A stretch of DNA of 64,000 bases from Rhea pennata. Its lineage: Eukaryota > Chordata > Aves > Rheiformes > Rheidae. The notes below the pieces were generated by a model. That model was not told where the DNA came from and did not search any database. It saw nothing but the letters and a program-made list of their open reading frames with translations. Of the stretch, positions 50,801 through 63,830 are shown piece after piece (within the stretch, counting starts at the first letter, position 1; the number at the start of each line of letters is the position of its first letter). The DNA is taken from contig NC_084670.1 of the NCBI RefSeq assembly GCF_028389875.1, positions 16,215,383 to 16,279,382 on the forward strand, written 5' to 3'. Both the position numbers and the translations under genes were made by a program.

Positions 50801-53800
50801 TTTATTATTTCAATTACGGCAGAAAACAGAGGCCTTATTCAAAATTAGGACCCCACTATGATGCAGCTGCCCAAACATATACTAAAAAGACCATCTTCAG
50901 ACCAAAGATCTCCAAATGACTCCACTGAAAACTGTGGAGAAGTGACCAGAGATCTCACACACAGCGCAGAGACACAGGCACATGAACTCAGACTGCTCAC
51001 ACATTCCTGAGCGTGCAGCAAAATCACAGATTCTCCTAGTCATAGCACCCTTTTTGTCTCCAGGCTAAACAGGTTGCTTCCCACACTATTTTCTCTCTTA
51101 AAAGATCATGCCATATATTTCCCTGTAGAGTGAGGTCCCCTCCGAGGTGGAGAGATGAGACTCCAGGAGGGCAGGGCAGGTGAGGAGGATCCCTGCACAT
51201 TCTTTCCCATAAGTTTATCTGTTCTCCTTTCTCTGACACTTTCTCCGCACAGATGCACTTCAGTTCTTCTGACTTCTTTGATCTGTCCCACTCCCATTCT
51301 CAAACCCTCTTCTCTTTGCACTATTTTATTCCTTTCTTGCAGTTCTCGTGCTGCCTATCTGTGGCAGGGAGACACTGCCCTCCACTATGTGTTCCGCTGC
51401 GCTCCTTGTACCTCCTCCTGCCGTTCTCCTCTTGCCTCTTCCTCTTCTTTCCTCCCTGCAGCCCCAGCAACCATGGACTGTCACAAATGCCAATGAAACT
51501 TTCAAAATCTTCTGCCTTCGGCTGTGTGTCTCACAGCGGGATGGATGAAAAATCACTACATAACTGATAAGTATTGGCATTGGTTGTATTATTAATATTT
51601 GCATATAAAGGATCATTATACAAAGCATTTAACTCCCCCTTCAAACTGATAGAGGACAGAGAAGAAATATCGCTCCGATATACTGCATAGATTAAGTGCT
51701 TCTAACTAAAGGAGAACAATGTAACCACATTTATCATTCCTAAGAAATTATAGGAATAAATTACTTTCCCAGGAGAACCATTACTGACATGTCTTTTGTG
51801 CCCATTCAGTATACTGTCCTATACTAACCTTCAGGGAATGGATATGGCTAATTATACTCCTTTCTCTGCAATAAATTGGTAGAATGCTATAGCAGAAAAT
51901 AGAGAGTGTAAGCAAAGTATTTGCTTTAAGACAGGTTGTTTTTTTAAAGTTTGTAAGAAGTAATAGACTCAAAAACGGGAAAACAATCCAGGCCAGGTTT
52001 TGCAGATAAAATCCTGATGTCACTGATGGCAAAGCTTCTTTTCAGTATGAAGAAAGCAGGAATTTGTGAATTCACAAAAATACTTTTCTCCTTGGCAAGA
52101 ATTTTTATGACCCTTGCCCATGAGGGTTGACTTGTGGTTTGCCTTTTCATTAATGACCCAGCTGAATAGACATGCCCACTACTCTATGCCCAACCTGATT
52201 AGGGAAAATAAAATCTAGTTCTCCAATTATTTGGATGAAGCAAGGGATGATAAACATCACCAAAGTGTGCTGCTGAATTTCATTAGCTTTGCTAACTCTT
52301 ACAAAGTAATGATTCTGATAGTAAATCTGTAGTACAGTAAAGGAAAAGATCAAAAAAACATACTAGGGTGGGAGAAGAGATGGAGGGAGATGAGAGGAAA
52401 TAAAAAAGGAGGAAAAGGAGAGCAATAAGGAATATTAAGTCTTTAGGGTTAAGAAAAGGGAATTTCTTGGAGAGGAATGGATTTTTTTTTATTTTAGTAA
52501 TGTAAAATAATAGAGGGAGCAAAAGAAAGTTATGTTTAAATGAGCGGATATTTTTTATTGTGACAAAAAATATCAGAAAGGAAGATTTCTGAAGAGAGCT
52601 ATCAGAGAAGGAAAAGAGCAACTGTCTTAAATGACCTACACATTAGATGCCACCACTCCAGATTTAAAATGTTGTACCTGGACATAACATGAATGAATAA
52701 GTGCAGACATTATCCCTAACATGGTCAGGCATCTGCATGATTATACATTCTCTATTACAGACCTTGGTTGATTGTCTTTAGCAACAAATTTTTGAAAGGA
52801 ACTATAGTATTGGAAGCAGAAGAAATATGATGGAGGGTAATTCTTGTATGTAGACACTTACTGGTTCAGATACTACTTGGGACTAGAACTGCTCTTTGCA
52901 CAAATGGACTGAATGGAGTTCTTTCATGTAAATTTGATGACTAAGAGGTAGTATCCTATGCCAATTTTAAAAATCTTCTTTCATATTCCTGTGGAAAAAA
53001 AACAGTATTTCACATAGTTACCATCTTTCAGTGTAAATAAAAAAAATAAAAGTTTCAAGAGAAGCAAGATATTTATTTCAAATATTGGAAAGTCAGTTCA
53101 ACATTTCAGATATGAAACTGAGTTTAAAGAGAATCTGCCTTAGTCTAAACTCAGATAGAAGTCAAAGATCTCTGTTTCATGAGACAAAAAATGCTTGAGA
53201 ACACTCAATTTCTCTCTCTGGTGGATCAATCGTGCATATATCAAATATGCAGAACATATAATAATACTACCATTAAGATACCGTAGCACAATCTCAGATT
53301 TTGGAGCTGAGAGAAAAAAGCTTTTACAGTGAAATTTGCATTACAACCACTTGAAATAGCCACTTCTTTATGTTGCTGGGGTTTAATACATTCTTATTGG
53401 CTAGTACCATAGACATTTCTCCTTCTAGCCTCTTCAAACACAAACCAAAAATAGATCTACAAAAATTAAACAAATTTTCAAGTCTGTTTATTAGCTGCAT
53501 TTTTCAGATGCAAAGTGGCTTCTTACTGATTGTTGCTTTCAAGAATAAAATTTTATTCAACAGATGCACATCTATAAATATGATACTATAATTTTCTTTG
53601 CTTGCAATTTCTTACAATGGAAGGTTACTGGTGTAAATGTACCTTTAAGAGGTTTGACTTTCTGCCTTTAAAGTGTGAGGAAAAGGCACTGCAGACACAT
53701 TATTAAAGAACATCTATCTTAATTTTCTGATCCTAGAATGATTCCTGATTCATGGTACTAGCAACAAAAAGAAATGAAAGAAACTCTGGGAGAAATCGGA

Positions 53801-56333
53801 GCATTTAAAGGCTGAAACACTGAAGTACCAGAAACTACTGGAAAGAAGGAAAGAACATTTGAATGTACATCTGGAAGCAGTAGCTGTTATTTAAAACCAG
53901 CTAACCAAAAGGAGGTTTTCTTTCTGAAAATAGCAAGTTCAGATGCATTTGGCATATTTAATAGAATTCAGCAATTCAAGCAGAGGATAGCCATGAAACT
54001 GTTACAAAAAAAATGAGAACTGCGCTCTAGATAAAAACAAAGCATATGAAAGTTATAAACAGTAAACATGAGGGTTCAAAAGTATTTTGCAGCTTATAAA
54101 GTTGGACAGTCAATTACAGCTCAGCATATTTCTACCCAAAATATATATTACAATAAATCATGGAATTTCCCTGTTCTAGGGCATGAGCTAGTTAATATTT
54201 TTAGATTTTAAAAAATCTTGCCATTTTGAAAGCTAACTTAGCTCCTGGTTTTCCCTGGAACAGAGAACAAATAATAAGAAATTGGACTCCTAGAAGTTCA
54301 CTCCAGATGATGCAACATAGAATTTCCTTTAACAAGTACGTCAATAAAGTGTTGGATCAGAGGGGTCTGTGATACCTTAGATATGACCAAGAGCTGAAAA
54401 TATCATATGGCAAAGATATTAGAGGCCGAAAAGCTTACAGAGCTTGAAATCAGAAACAAGCAATAACAACACAAATACTGCAGATGGGAAAAGCTGAGAT
54501 TTAAGCAAAAGCTTATATTAATTTGAGAGACACTGCAAGCACAAGGAGTCTGAACGCGATGAACAAACTGCATATTGATAACACCTCTGGTTTAGATGAA
54601 TGTTTTCGTAAGAACAAAGGATACTTGCAAAAGAAGATCATGTATGCAGAAAAAACAACAGTACGCTGTAACCACAAGAGCAAATGGGACTTGTATTACC
54701 TTCAGTGAGGCATATGTGCACGACTCCTGTCGTTCCCAGGAACTGTGCTCTGACCCTGAGAGAAAATCCACAAGTTATAGAAAGGTAAATGGGTAAAATT
54801 CATGACTTAGAAAAGTGATTTTGTTTCTGTTAACAGCTAGCTTCTAGACATAAATAATAAACCAGGGAAAACATCCTAGACTGTTTTTCTGTTTTTAGAT
54901 GGCACTGCTAAAGATGCTACAGCTGAAGAGCTGATGGTGCATTAAAAAGCTTATTAGCTTCACTTCTTTAACAAATATAGTAATATGTGACGGGGCACAA
55001 TTTACAGGACCTACATTTGAGCAAATTACAATGAAGATTAGATTTAGAGATGTCCCTATTAGTTGTCATCAGTCCTAATTGTTGTTTGAAGCAATGTCAC
55101 AGTACTAAAACAGATCTGAGAAAACATCTGTAGAGTCTGTACATAAGAAATGGAGCTTTCTACTTCCAGTTGTCTCACTGAACAACAGTGATAAAAAACT
55201 CTTAACTAGAAAGCTGGTAACAATAGAAACTGAGAAAAACGTGGGTGTGAAAAACTTCCAAGTGCAGATATAGCTAACTCTTCCTTCCCCCTTTCCTTAA
55301 TATGATTTGGATCCTAGAAGCTGTTGTCAGCTGGGAGCAAATGTGATACAGGGTGAAAATATGAGAATTGACACAAATTTTAGCGATGCTCTGAAGTCAG
55401 ACTAACATTTGCTGAGGAGCAATACATTTTATGTATTTGCTTTTTCTAAAAATATTTGTGAGAATAAATTTTCCATTTTAAAATTCCAAAAGGGAGGAAG
55501 AGAGGGACAAGAGCTCTAGTGTTTTTCTTGAAAATTTTTCATTTAGAAGGAAGCATAAACATTAAAAAGATCAAACTTTGGGACATAACACTTTATGAAA
55601 AAGTGAATTTTTTGCCTCCCAGCAAGAGTATCACTGATGGTTCAAGCAGATCTGTGCATATATCTGAGAGTAATCAAACATTATTAATAATGTAGTTAAT
55701 AATATGGCTATAAACATAAGAAATTCTGTGTTATATTCAAATCGTTTAAGTTTCACTATTAACCTGGTTGGAAAAAGTATCTGTGATACTGGGAATTGTT
55801 TTTTAAGAGGCCTGCTTTCCTAGTCTTAGAGAGAAGCTCTGCAGATGACATATGCTATGTTAAACAGATGCATCTGAAATTGTATCTTGAGGTAAAAAAG
55901 TAGCCTTTTAGAGAACAGGCCTCCAGAGTAATCACCGAACAACACAGAGGACATTATTTTGGGAGTTTCATTCTATTAATGCCACTGTGTACAGTGACTG
56001 CATTCAAATATCTACTTGCCTATATACTTTAAGGACTGTAAGTTGTATCTTAAAAAGCAACTATGAGGAGGGAGTGGTAGAATTCATAGGTATAACTTTG
56101 GAATAACACACAGACTAATGAATGCCATCCAGTAAAGAAATAAAACATATACATAAGGAAAGTAATATGCTAATTTTTATTCCCATCATAATCCATTTGG
56201 CTTCCATTTGGGTTTGTCATTGTGTAACAGATACCTGTCCTGCGGAGTCTGCCTTTCATTGCACTCCCAGGTGAGGCAGGCAGTGCACCGCACAGTGCAG
56301 CGTGTGAACCTCTACATTATAGGAGGGTTTGAG

Positions 56334-56336
<3 letters not shown>

Positions 56337-56366
<30 letters not shown>
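56337..56366 (+). repeat. A30 homopolymer
   Basis: An uninterrupted run of 30 A at the end of a short GC-richer stretch, reminiscent of a poly(A) tail. No source gene is recognised. Confidence 0.9.
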
Positions 56367-56370
<4 letters not shown>

Positions 56371-59300
56371 GTAAAAGCATATCTTGAAAACCATGCTATA
56401 TAATGTTTTTCATATCAATTAGCTGCCACTGTTTATGAGATGAGTACAGAGAAATTTTTAAGTGAGCTTTTGTGATACTGGTTCAAAGAGATTCTGAGTC
56501 TTTGCAGAACACGTAACTATGACCAGACTAAAGTCAAGGTCTTTGAAACAGTGCACAAAGATACCTGCAGCATAGACGTCTGTCTAGAATTTATTTCTTT
56601 TTTGTTCATTCTAGCAGTTAAAAGAGATCAATGTATGATAAGCTTAAACATTTGGTGCTTTTTCTCAAAAGTCTTCATGGCAAGAGGTGACACAGCATGA
56701 CATCATGCGTGGAGACAGGAGATATCCAGGAAGAGGAAGGCAAATCAGGTAAAAGAGGTCTCTAAAAAGTTAATGTCTCTGAATAAAGATATTGTTTTCT
56801 TATGAAGTGTGTGGTTATAAATTACTGGAAGAGAATAATTCAGGGGGATTATCTGTGTAGTTTGCTACTAAACCATAAAACAGTTGAGAGAGTGGGAAGC
56901 TACACTTCTCTCATGGTGGAGGGGACAGATAAAGTGCTGAGTCCTCCAGTGCCACTGTCAGGGACAAATGTGGTTTTTGTTAAAGTACCTGCACCTGTTT
57001 CTATTTTTGAAATTCGGAAGAGGGATTTAGATAACAATAGCTTTCAAATTCTGAATGCTACTGTACAACATGAATCTGTGAAATGCCAAGGACTATCCTA
57101 GATGAAGCTAAGCAACAAAACCTAGCTCACAGACTGTTAGGCAATATTCTCCTCACTTTTTATGCCAAACTTTCCACATCTTTACTTCTCTTTTCTTAGT
57201 AGATGACTGTTTGAGGGTTTGCTGTAATATTTTCAAGCCACAAGTGTAACTCATATGTGAGATAATTACATTGTTATTTTTAAATTTCATATGAAGGATA
57301 AATGTGTTAAAGATATTAATTTAACAGTTTCCCCCATTTCCCTCATTCCACAACTCTCACTTAAACAAATTCACTTAGCTGTTTGGTGTCTCATTACTAT
57401 TTGGTAATACATATAATACTGCTTTTTGTTACCATCTATTCTAATAGATCATGTTTCTAATTAATTTGTCCTTTTGTTATTAAAACAATCTAATAATAGT
57501 ATCTTTTAAAAGCTTATAAACTAGAATAAGAAATTCTCTGCATGGTGATACTGTAAAATAATCTATGTTTATTTTTTCAAATGTAGTAATTAAGCCTGGT
57601 AAACTTATTGTATGGACTCCCTTAGTTAGCATTAAAGTGGCCTTCATATAACATAGTCTATTTCATTTCCAATGTGAGTTATACTAAATTGACTTAAGGT
57701 CATTTTTAATTCTGAATAAAAATATATAGAGAGGGATTTAATACAGTATAGTCTACTTTAAATTTAGAGCTGTAATTAACATGGAGATCTCTGTAGAAAA
57801 GCCCTAAAAAGAGAAACTAAAAAAGTCACTATTTTTTTGTAATCTTTATTCTGTAAGTGATCCAGAGTCTCAATATATACTTAGAGCAAGCATTAGTATA
57901 ATATTAATAGCATCCAAATTACACTAAGCATGCAAACAATAAAGTTAGCTATCCTGAAAGTGTTCTAATATATATTTTTGTAAACAGGTATATATGAATA
58001 ACTTTGACTAAACAAGTAGTATTTACATTCAAATCTGTGACTATGAGCAGGATTCAGAAAAGTATGTTTGCAGGATCAGAAGCTGATGTCAGACAGCTGT
58101 ACCATCAATTTTGCTCTAACTTTCATTCTTTTTGTAGTTCATGTGCAACAATTCAGATATGATGCTGAACTGCTAACAATATGAGAATAAAAATGTGCAA
58201 TTAAAAGTTGTGTGTTTTTCTCTACTTTTGATTTTTGTATGCCATCAGCTATTGTGAAGAAAAGCAAATCAATATAGTATAAAATACTTTGCTTTTCCTA
58301 GGCTGGGCAACCACAGGTAAAACAATTTTGGAAACCCTGAGTAGAAAAGGAAAGGACTTCTCTCAACCTGCATGAGGAAAATTTTAAGATGAGCTGGATG
58401 GCAGCATGATACCAGCAAATGGATTACAAAGTCAGTTACAGAGGCAGGTCAGTAAGAATTTTCCTTAATACTATTAGCTATTCCTTCTGAATCACAAATT
58501 TGCAGGCATTATCTTCTATGAGCATGGAAGAATTCAAAGAACAATAATGAGCAACTGAAGAAAGTGCGGTCTGACTGGTAGCCAGAGATCACAGCCCTTC
58601 TCCCATGATGAGATGGTCATATGAGACAAAGGACAAAAACTGAGCAGCCGGACTTTGCCATTAAAGCAGTCTGTAATTTATGTCTGCAAAAAATATGTCT
58701 ACTCAGTGGGATATTGATCACAAGACAGAACCTATCACCTCCCAGGAGAATATAGCTACTATCCAAAGAACATTTGACAAATTACTATCTGTCAAGATAG
58801 CAGGCAAATGCATAGTCTAAAGAAACAGGTAAATTTGAACTATGTCTACAACATCAGAAAAAAATTGATTCTTGAGAGGTGTGGTGAAATACATAAAAAA
58901 AAAACCAATAAGGCAACATATAAACTCTTTGTTTCTGTGTTTTAATGTTTTTTCTGACCACTGGCTCTCTTGGGGAACACATAATGCCAGCGAGGGAGGG
59001 TGGCAATGGTGAAGTGGCAGCTGCTGGGGTAAACTTACTACAGAGCTTCTTCCTTGGAGTGCATCTAATCACACTGAAGAAACTTCACATTACACTTAAC
59101 TGCAAATTTCTCCCCCTTTGGACCAAAAGGTCCCTCAAAACTGTAACAGTTTAGTGGGCAGCACTCTTTTTTCTGAGGCTCCAGAGCCCCTGGATTCACA
59201 GTCAGAGTAGAGCAGAGAATATTTTTCAGGAGAGCTTACAGTACAGGTAATGACCAGGTTGCTCTAGTTTCACTGTGGATCAAGGTGTTGTAATCTCCAA

Positions 59301-62229
59301 CATTGCAGAAAACCTACGTAAGACCTTTATTTGCTGCTTTCTTAAGGAAGGGTCCTCAACAGGAATGAGTTGGGTCAGCAGATTTGATCTTATCTGCACA
59401 AAGATGCACTTCATTACTTTGTACAGCCAATGCATGGAGTGGGACATCGGCATACTCAGCTTTTCATCCCTTCCCTCAGCACATCTACCTGACATGCTCA
59501 GAATATTCTTGGCAGGTCTTAAATTATGCTGCATCGATGAATATTCCTATTTCTGGGTCAGAAGCTGAGGATTAGGAAGATTCCCTCTATAATCACCAAA
59601 AGACACCCAGGCTTCTTGACTGGTTAGCACCACATTGGAAAAACATGCCAGACCAGCAGAGCAGAGGTTAGCTGGCAGCACGAAATGCACTGGTAGTCTA
59701 GAACAAGCTGAAAGGAAAAACAAAGGGTTAAATGTCAAAAGAGACCACCTTATTTAGGAGTGGAGAAGGAAGCTGGTAGAGGCATAAAAAGATACAGGAG
59801 TGTGGGATTTAGGAAATGACCATCAAAGACAGCATGCTTGTCATTCACCCTGCAATTTAGAGGCTCTGCTGCAATCCTAAGGCAAACTGGCCATGTAAAG
59901 AGAACAGCAACAGATGCAGGTACATATCCATAACCTGAGCAGTACCAACATCCCCAGGATAAGAAATATCAATGTGAATTGTAATTCCATAAGGGCAAAA
60001 TCATGAGTGTATATATACCAATCCCTTTCAGAGCAGGCATACCTTAAATGTGAGGAAAGAAAATTCAAATGCATAATGATTTAAATTTCATGACTTGTTT
60101 CAAATCTATATTGAAAACAACTGTTGTAGTTCCTAGAGAAATGTTGCTATCTCATCTAGAAATTGGCATGATTAGTGAATGAAAGGATATGTGGTTCCAG
60201 AAGTAATTACTACATTACACAGTGACTTCCATTAAAAGCACAGGTGAGAGCCTTTGATCTAACAGTTTCTCTCTCTTTCCTGTCCTGAACTGACCTTCTC
60301 ATTTCTAGTTCTGGGTCTAGGTAGAGTGGAACACACCAGTTCCATCCAAGGGCTCCCAGAGAGCTCCAACTTTTATCACAGAACAATGGTCTTACTTGGA
60401 TATCCCTAATTGATAGTACCCAACAAATATGTAGAAAAAATGAATTAAAACACACTATGCATCATTGAAATGACAAAATGCTCTAAAAATGCTGAACCGA
60501 CTTTCTTAGAATACAGCTTTTTAAACAGAATTTTATAGAGAGCAGCAAAACAAATGAAATTTAAGTGTTTAAGTTGCACCATTACTGAGTTATTCTAACA
60601 TATCCAAATAGAACATTTTTCATATTTGCATGATTTGATTGTTTAATCAGTTAAGCTGAAAGAAACTTAAAAGAAACAAAGTACTTTTGAATGAGCAGTG
60701 ACATGAGGCATTTCAGTGCCAAAGAAATTTATATAAGAAAGTTCAGGCAGACTGATAAGTAAGTATTGGGCTAGAATAAAAGATGATGCTCTGAATGCTA
60801 ATGAAATCAGTCTACTGTAATGCTGAAATGTTCTGCAACTGATTCATGAATATTAACTTGTCAATATGTCTTAAGCTGTATATTTAGTATGAAGATTATG
60901 AAGGTCCAGCTCTGGGTCCTTGCTTCTGTAATCTTCACTTAGATATGTAATATTAGGATCATGGAAGTTGTATATGTTTTGCAGCATTGTGAATTATCTT
61001 ACTTTATAAATATGTTATGTGTATGATTATGAGAGTGTTTGGCTGATGTAAATGCATCAGCAGTCTACATATATACAGAGTATATACTTACTTCAGAACT
61101 AGTGTCATGCACTGCTGTGCATACATATGTGTATATGCTACATGTGTATGGAGTATGTGCAATGACCAGGCAACCCACATCTGGCAAACCCCCAAGCGTA
61201 GTAATAGCTATTAGCTTAGCTAATTGCTAAGTCCTCACTTATGAAGCCTATGCAGCATAATCTGCTAGTGGAGGAATGAGCTCTAATGCCAAGAATATGC
61301 TAAAGATGCTGCAGCATGTCTCACTTGTTAGCGATGCTGCTGCTGTCTTCTCAAGGATATCAAAGCGCCTGTCAGCACCTAGATGAAAATCAGCTGACTC
61401 AGATTCAATCTGACCAAAATGAAAATGATGATGACTGGAATAGGGAAATGTTTGAACCAGGGGTAATATCTTTACCTATCTTTGGTACCATCTTTGCACT
61501 TTTATCAAAATACTACACTGCCTTGAGTTTCTGTTTTTTCTCAATGTCAATGACAGTGATCAAGTGATGGTTGATGGCAAAAGTTCCTTCCTCTGTTGCT
61601 GGCTTAACTTGTCCTCCTGGGGCAGATCTGGCCGTTGCAGTCTACATGCTCTTTGCTGCCAGAGTGAATTACTGGTAACTCACCAAACCTCTAGTAAGCG
61701 TGTTAAGTGTGTAAAGATGCAGAGTCGTAAGCTTTGGCAAAATATATCAGCCGTCTTCAATAGTAACAGCTTCACTGCCCCAATGGTTTGCAGTTTATTT
61801 CCTCCCTAGATGCAAGTCTCATCTCTGCTCTCCAAAGCAGCAGAGACTTGCCTTCCCCAGTGACTGCTTATTTCAGAGGATTACCTTTGCTTTTATGAAT
61901 AATGAAGCAATCTCCCTCAGCTGAGGCTAATACAAGTGAAAAGGTGAAAATCTGAAAGCTCCTTAAGCGTTTATAGGTAGGACTGCAACCTACACTCCAA
62001 CTTGAAGATAATTCAGGCAAGTGTTTCCAAAGCTTTGCAGCTGAATAAGCCACGCAGTTTGGTCCAGCTTTTGTGAAAGCAGATTTGTACATTGGTGAGA
62101 CGCGCTGTACGTTGGTACCGTACCCCGCTGGGCAGGCTCAGGAGCTGTGAACGGCCTGAGGTATCTAGTTTAGTGTGCGTAAGTGTACGTATGCAAGCCC
62201 CTGCCTTAAAAAGGGTAAGGTAATTCAGT

Positions 62230-63830
62230 GCGGGGCTGCGAGATCGTGCAGCGCGGCGGGCGCAGGGCACTTCGCCTGCCCCCGTGGAAGATGGTGGCCA
62301 GGGCTGCAGCCGCCAGCCTCGGGGACCGAGCGCTGCCAGAAGCGGCTGGGCACCGCACGCTTTCTTGGCAGGAGAGCTGGGGCTTGTCGTCCCCAAGATT
62401 AGCGCTTCTGCTCCCCCGCCTCACCACTTTAAAGCGCACAAAATAGAGCTTCTTTTTGATAAGCACTTCCTTCCACAGCGAAAACACTCCAGGCATCTCA
62501 CATGGTAAATACATGTATTTAAAGAACCATCAACTCGAAAAAACCACAATGCCGCCTGCGAATGTGTAGCTGTAGCTATTTATAACACGACTGGCAGCAA
62601 AAGGGGGGCGGGGGGAACACAATAAAAATCTTTCCTGGCAGCCCGCTTCCTTTCTCAGTCTTTCCGCGCTGCGCGCAGCCGGGCAAACGCCGCGTCCCAC
62701 AGGCGGGGCGGGCCGCGGCCCGGCGCGGGGGAGGCCGCGCGGCCGCCCCGGCTCCGGGGTCACCTTGGGCGCGGCGCGGCCGCTCGCCGCCCTCACGCCG
62801 GCGCTGCGCGAGGCGGGGGCCGCGCTCGGGGCGGCCCGGCCGTGAGCGGCGGCGGCGGCGGCGGCGGCCCGCGCAGCCCCGGCGCGGCTCGGCTCGGCTC
62901 GGCGCGGCGCGGCTCGGCGGGCGGGCGGGCGGCGTAGCACGGAGGAGGCGCCTCCGCGGCCGTCATTTCCGCCGGGTGTCGCGGTGGGGGAGGGGGGCAG
63001 AGGCAGAGCGCTCGCCTCCTCCTCCGCGGCGGCCGGAGACACAAGAGACCCAGCGCGGGGCGAGCGCAGCCAGCCCGCCGCGCCCGCGGGCCGCGCCGCT
63101 ACACCGGCCCTGCCCGGCCCGGCCCGGCCCGGCCCTGCCCCGCCCGCCGCAGCGCCCCGCCGCCCGGCCCTGCCCCCGCCCCCCGCCGCCCCGGCCCGGC
63201 CATGGGGAACGCCGCCACCGCCAAGAAGGGCAACGAGATCGAGAGCGGTGAGTGAGCGCGAGCTGCCGCCGCCCCGCCGGCCCCGCGGCCTAGCGGGCGG
63301 CCCCGCGCAGCCGCCCGCCCCGCGCAGCCCCCGCCGCCCTGCTCCGCGCCGCGCCCCCCCCCGCCCCGCGGTTTAGCGCCGCAGGAAGTAAGCGGGTTAA
63401 CGCCGGCCGCGGGCCAGGCTGCGGCCGCCCTGCGCCCGCGCCGCCGCCGCCGCCCCCCGCGGCAGGTGCCCGTCACCCGCCGACCTGCGGCCCGGCGGCG
63501 GCGGAGGAGGAGCCGCGGGGGCCGCGGGCAGGTGTCGGCGCCGCTGCCAGCCGCCCGCCTCGCACCCTCCCTCCCGGCCGCCCGCCGCTTCCCCACCCCT
63601 GAACACACCCTGCCCGGCGGGAGGCGGCGTCGCCGCCGCGGGGCGGGGGGCCCGGCGGCCCGGGGGGCCCCGCCGCCGCCGCCGCCGCCTCCCCCCGCCG
63701 CCCCCGCCGCGCCGCGGGGCCGCGTGGTGCCCGCGTGGAACGGGAGACAAAGGCCTCGGCCGAAACCCGGCGCCGCGGGCCGGGCCGGGCCGGGCTTGTT
63801 TTTCTCCTGTCTTTCACTGTCCCAGTGTTT
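62230..63830 (+). promoter_or_regulatory. PRKACB: CpG island, PRKACB promoter and 5' UTR
   Basis: CpG-dense sequence begins near 62230, is interrupted by a normal-composition stretch (about 62420-62640), and is dense from 62640 to 63830 around the PRKACB first exon. It carries GGC runs (62848-62868), repeated CGGCT units (62882-62900) and repeated GGCCC units (63107-63136). A TATTTATAA motif lies at 62576-62584, but its use as a TATA box is uncertain. The transcription start cannot be placed. No plus-strand ATG occurs between about 62640 and the coding start. Confidence 0.85.
63202..63247 (+). CDS. PRKACB: PRKACB first coding exon, C-beta-1 form (cAMP-dependent protein kinase catalytic subunit beta)
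   Basis: PRKACB phosphorylates Ser/Thr in basic contexts when cAMP releases it from regulatory subunits. The exon encodes MGNAATAKKGNEIES plus one base, then donor G|GTGAGTGAG. This matches the known C-beta-1 first exon in sequence, length and phase 1 (next codon Val in the family). Gly2 after the initiator Met is the N-myristoylation site of PKA catalytic subunits. The ATG sits in a strong context (GCCATGG) and is the first plus-strand ATG in the island. The position of the usual Ser10 (Met not counted) is Asn here. The kinase domain is encoded beyond the window. The neighbour TTLL7 matches the human gene order. Alternative first exons exist in mammals; none was found upstream here. Confidence 0.95.

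Larger units (their letters stand above)
42534..62200. other. Intergenic region between TTLL7 and PRKACB
   Basis: Nearly 20 kb of AT-rich DNA. I find no exon of a known gene in either direction. Small items are an inverted repeat (44775-44804), a GC-moderate block (43850-44215), a pyrimidine-rich block (51030-51550) and a GC-richer stretch ending in A30 (56220-56366). No segment resembling the alternative PRKACB C-beta-2 first exon was recognised. ORFs here are 60-113 codons with no recognisable domain. Confidence 0.7.

Noticed and set aside
61316-61567. 83-codon plus-strand ORF upstream of PRKACB as an alternative first exon
   Set aside because: No similarity to known PRKACB N-termini and no phase-1 donor that would join the kinase exons convincingly.
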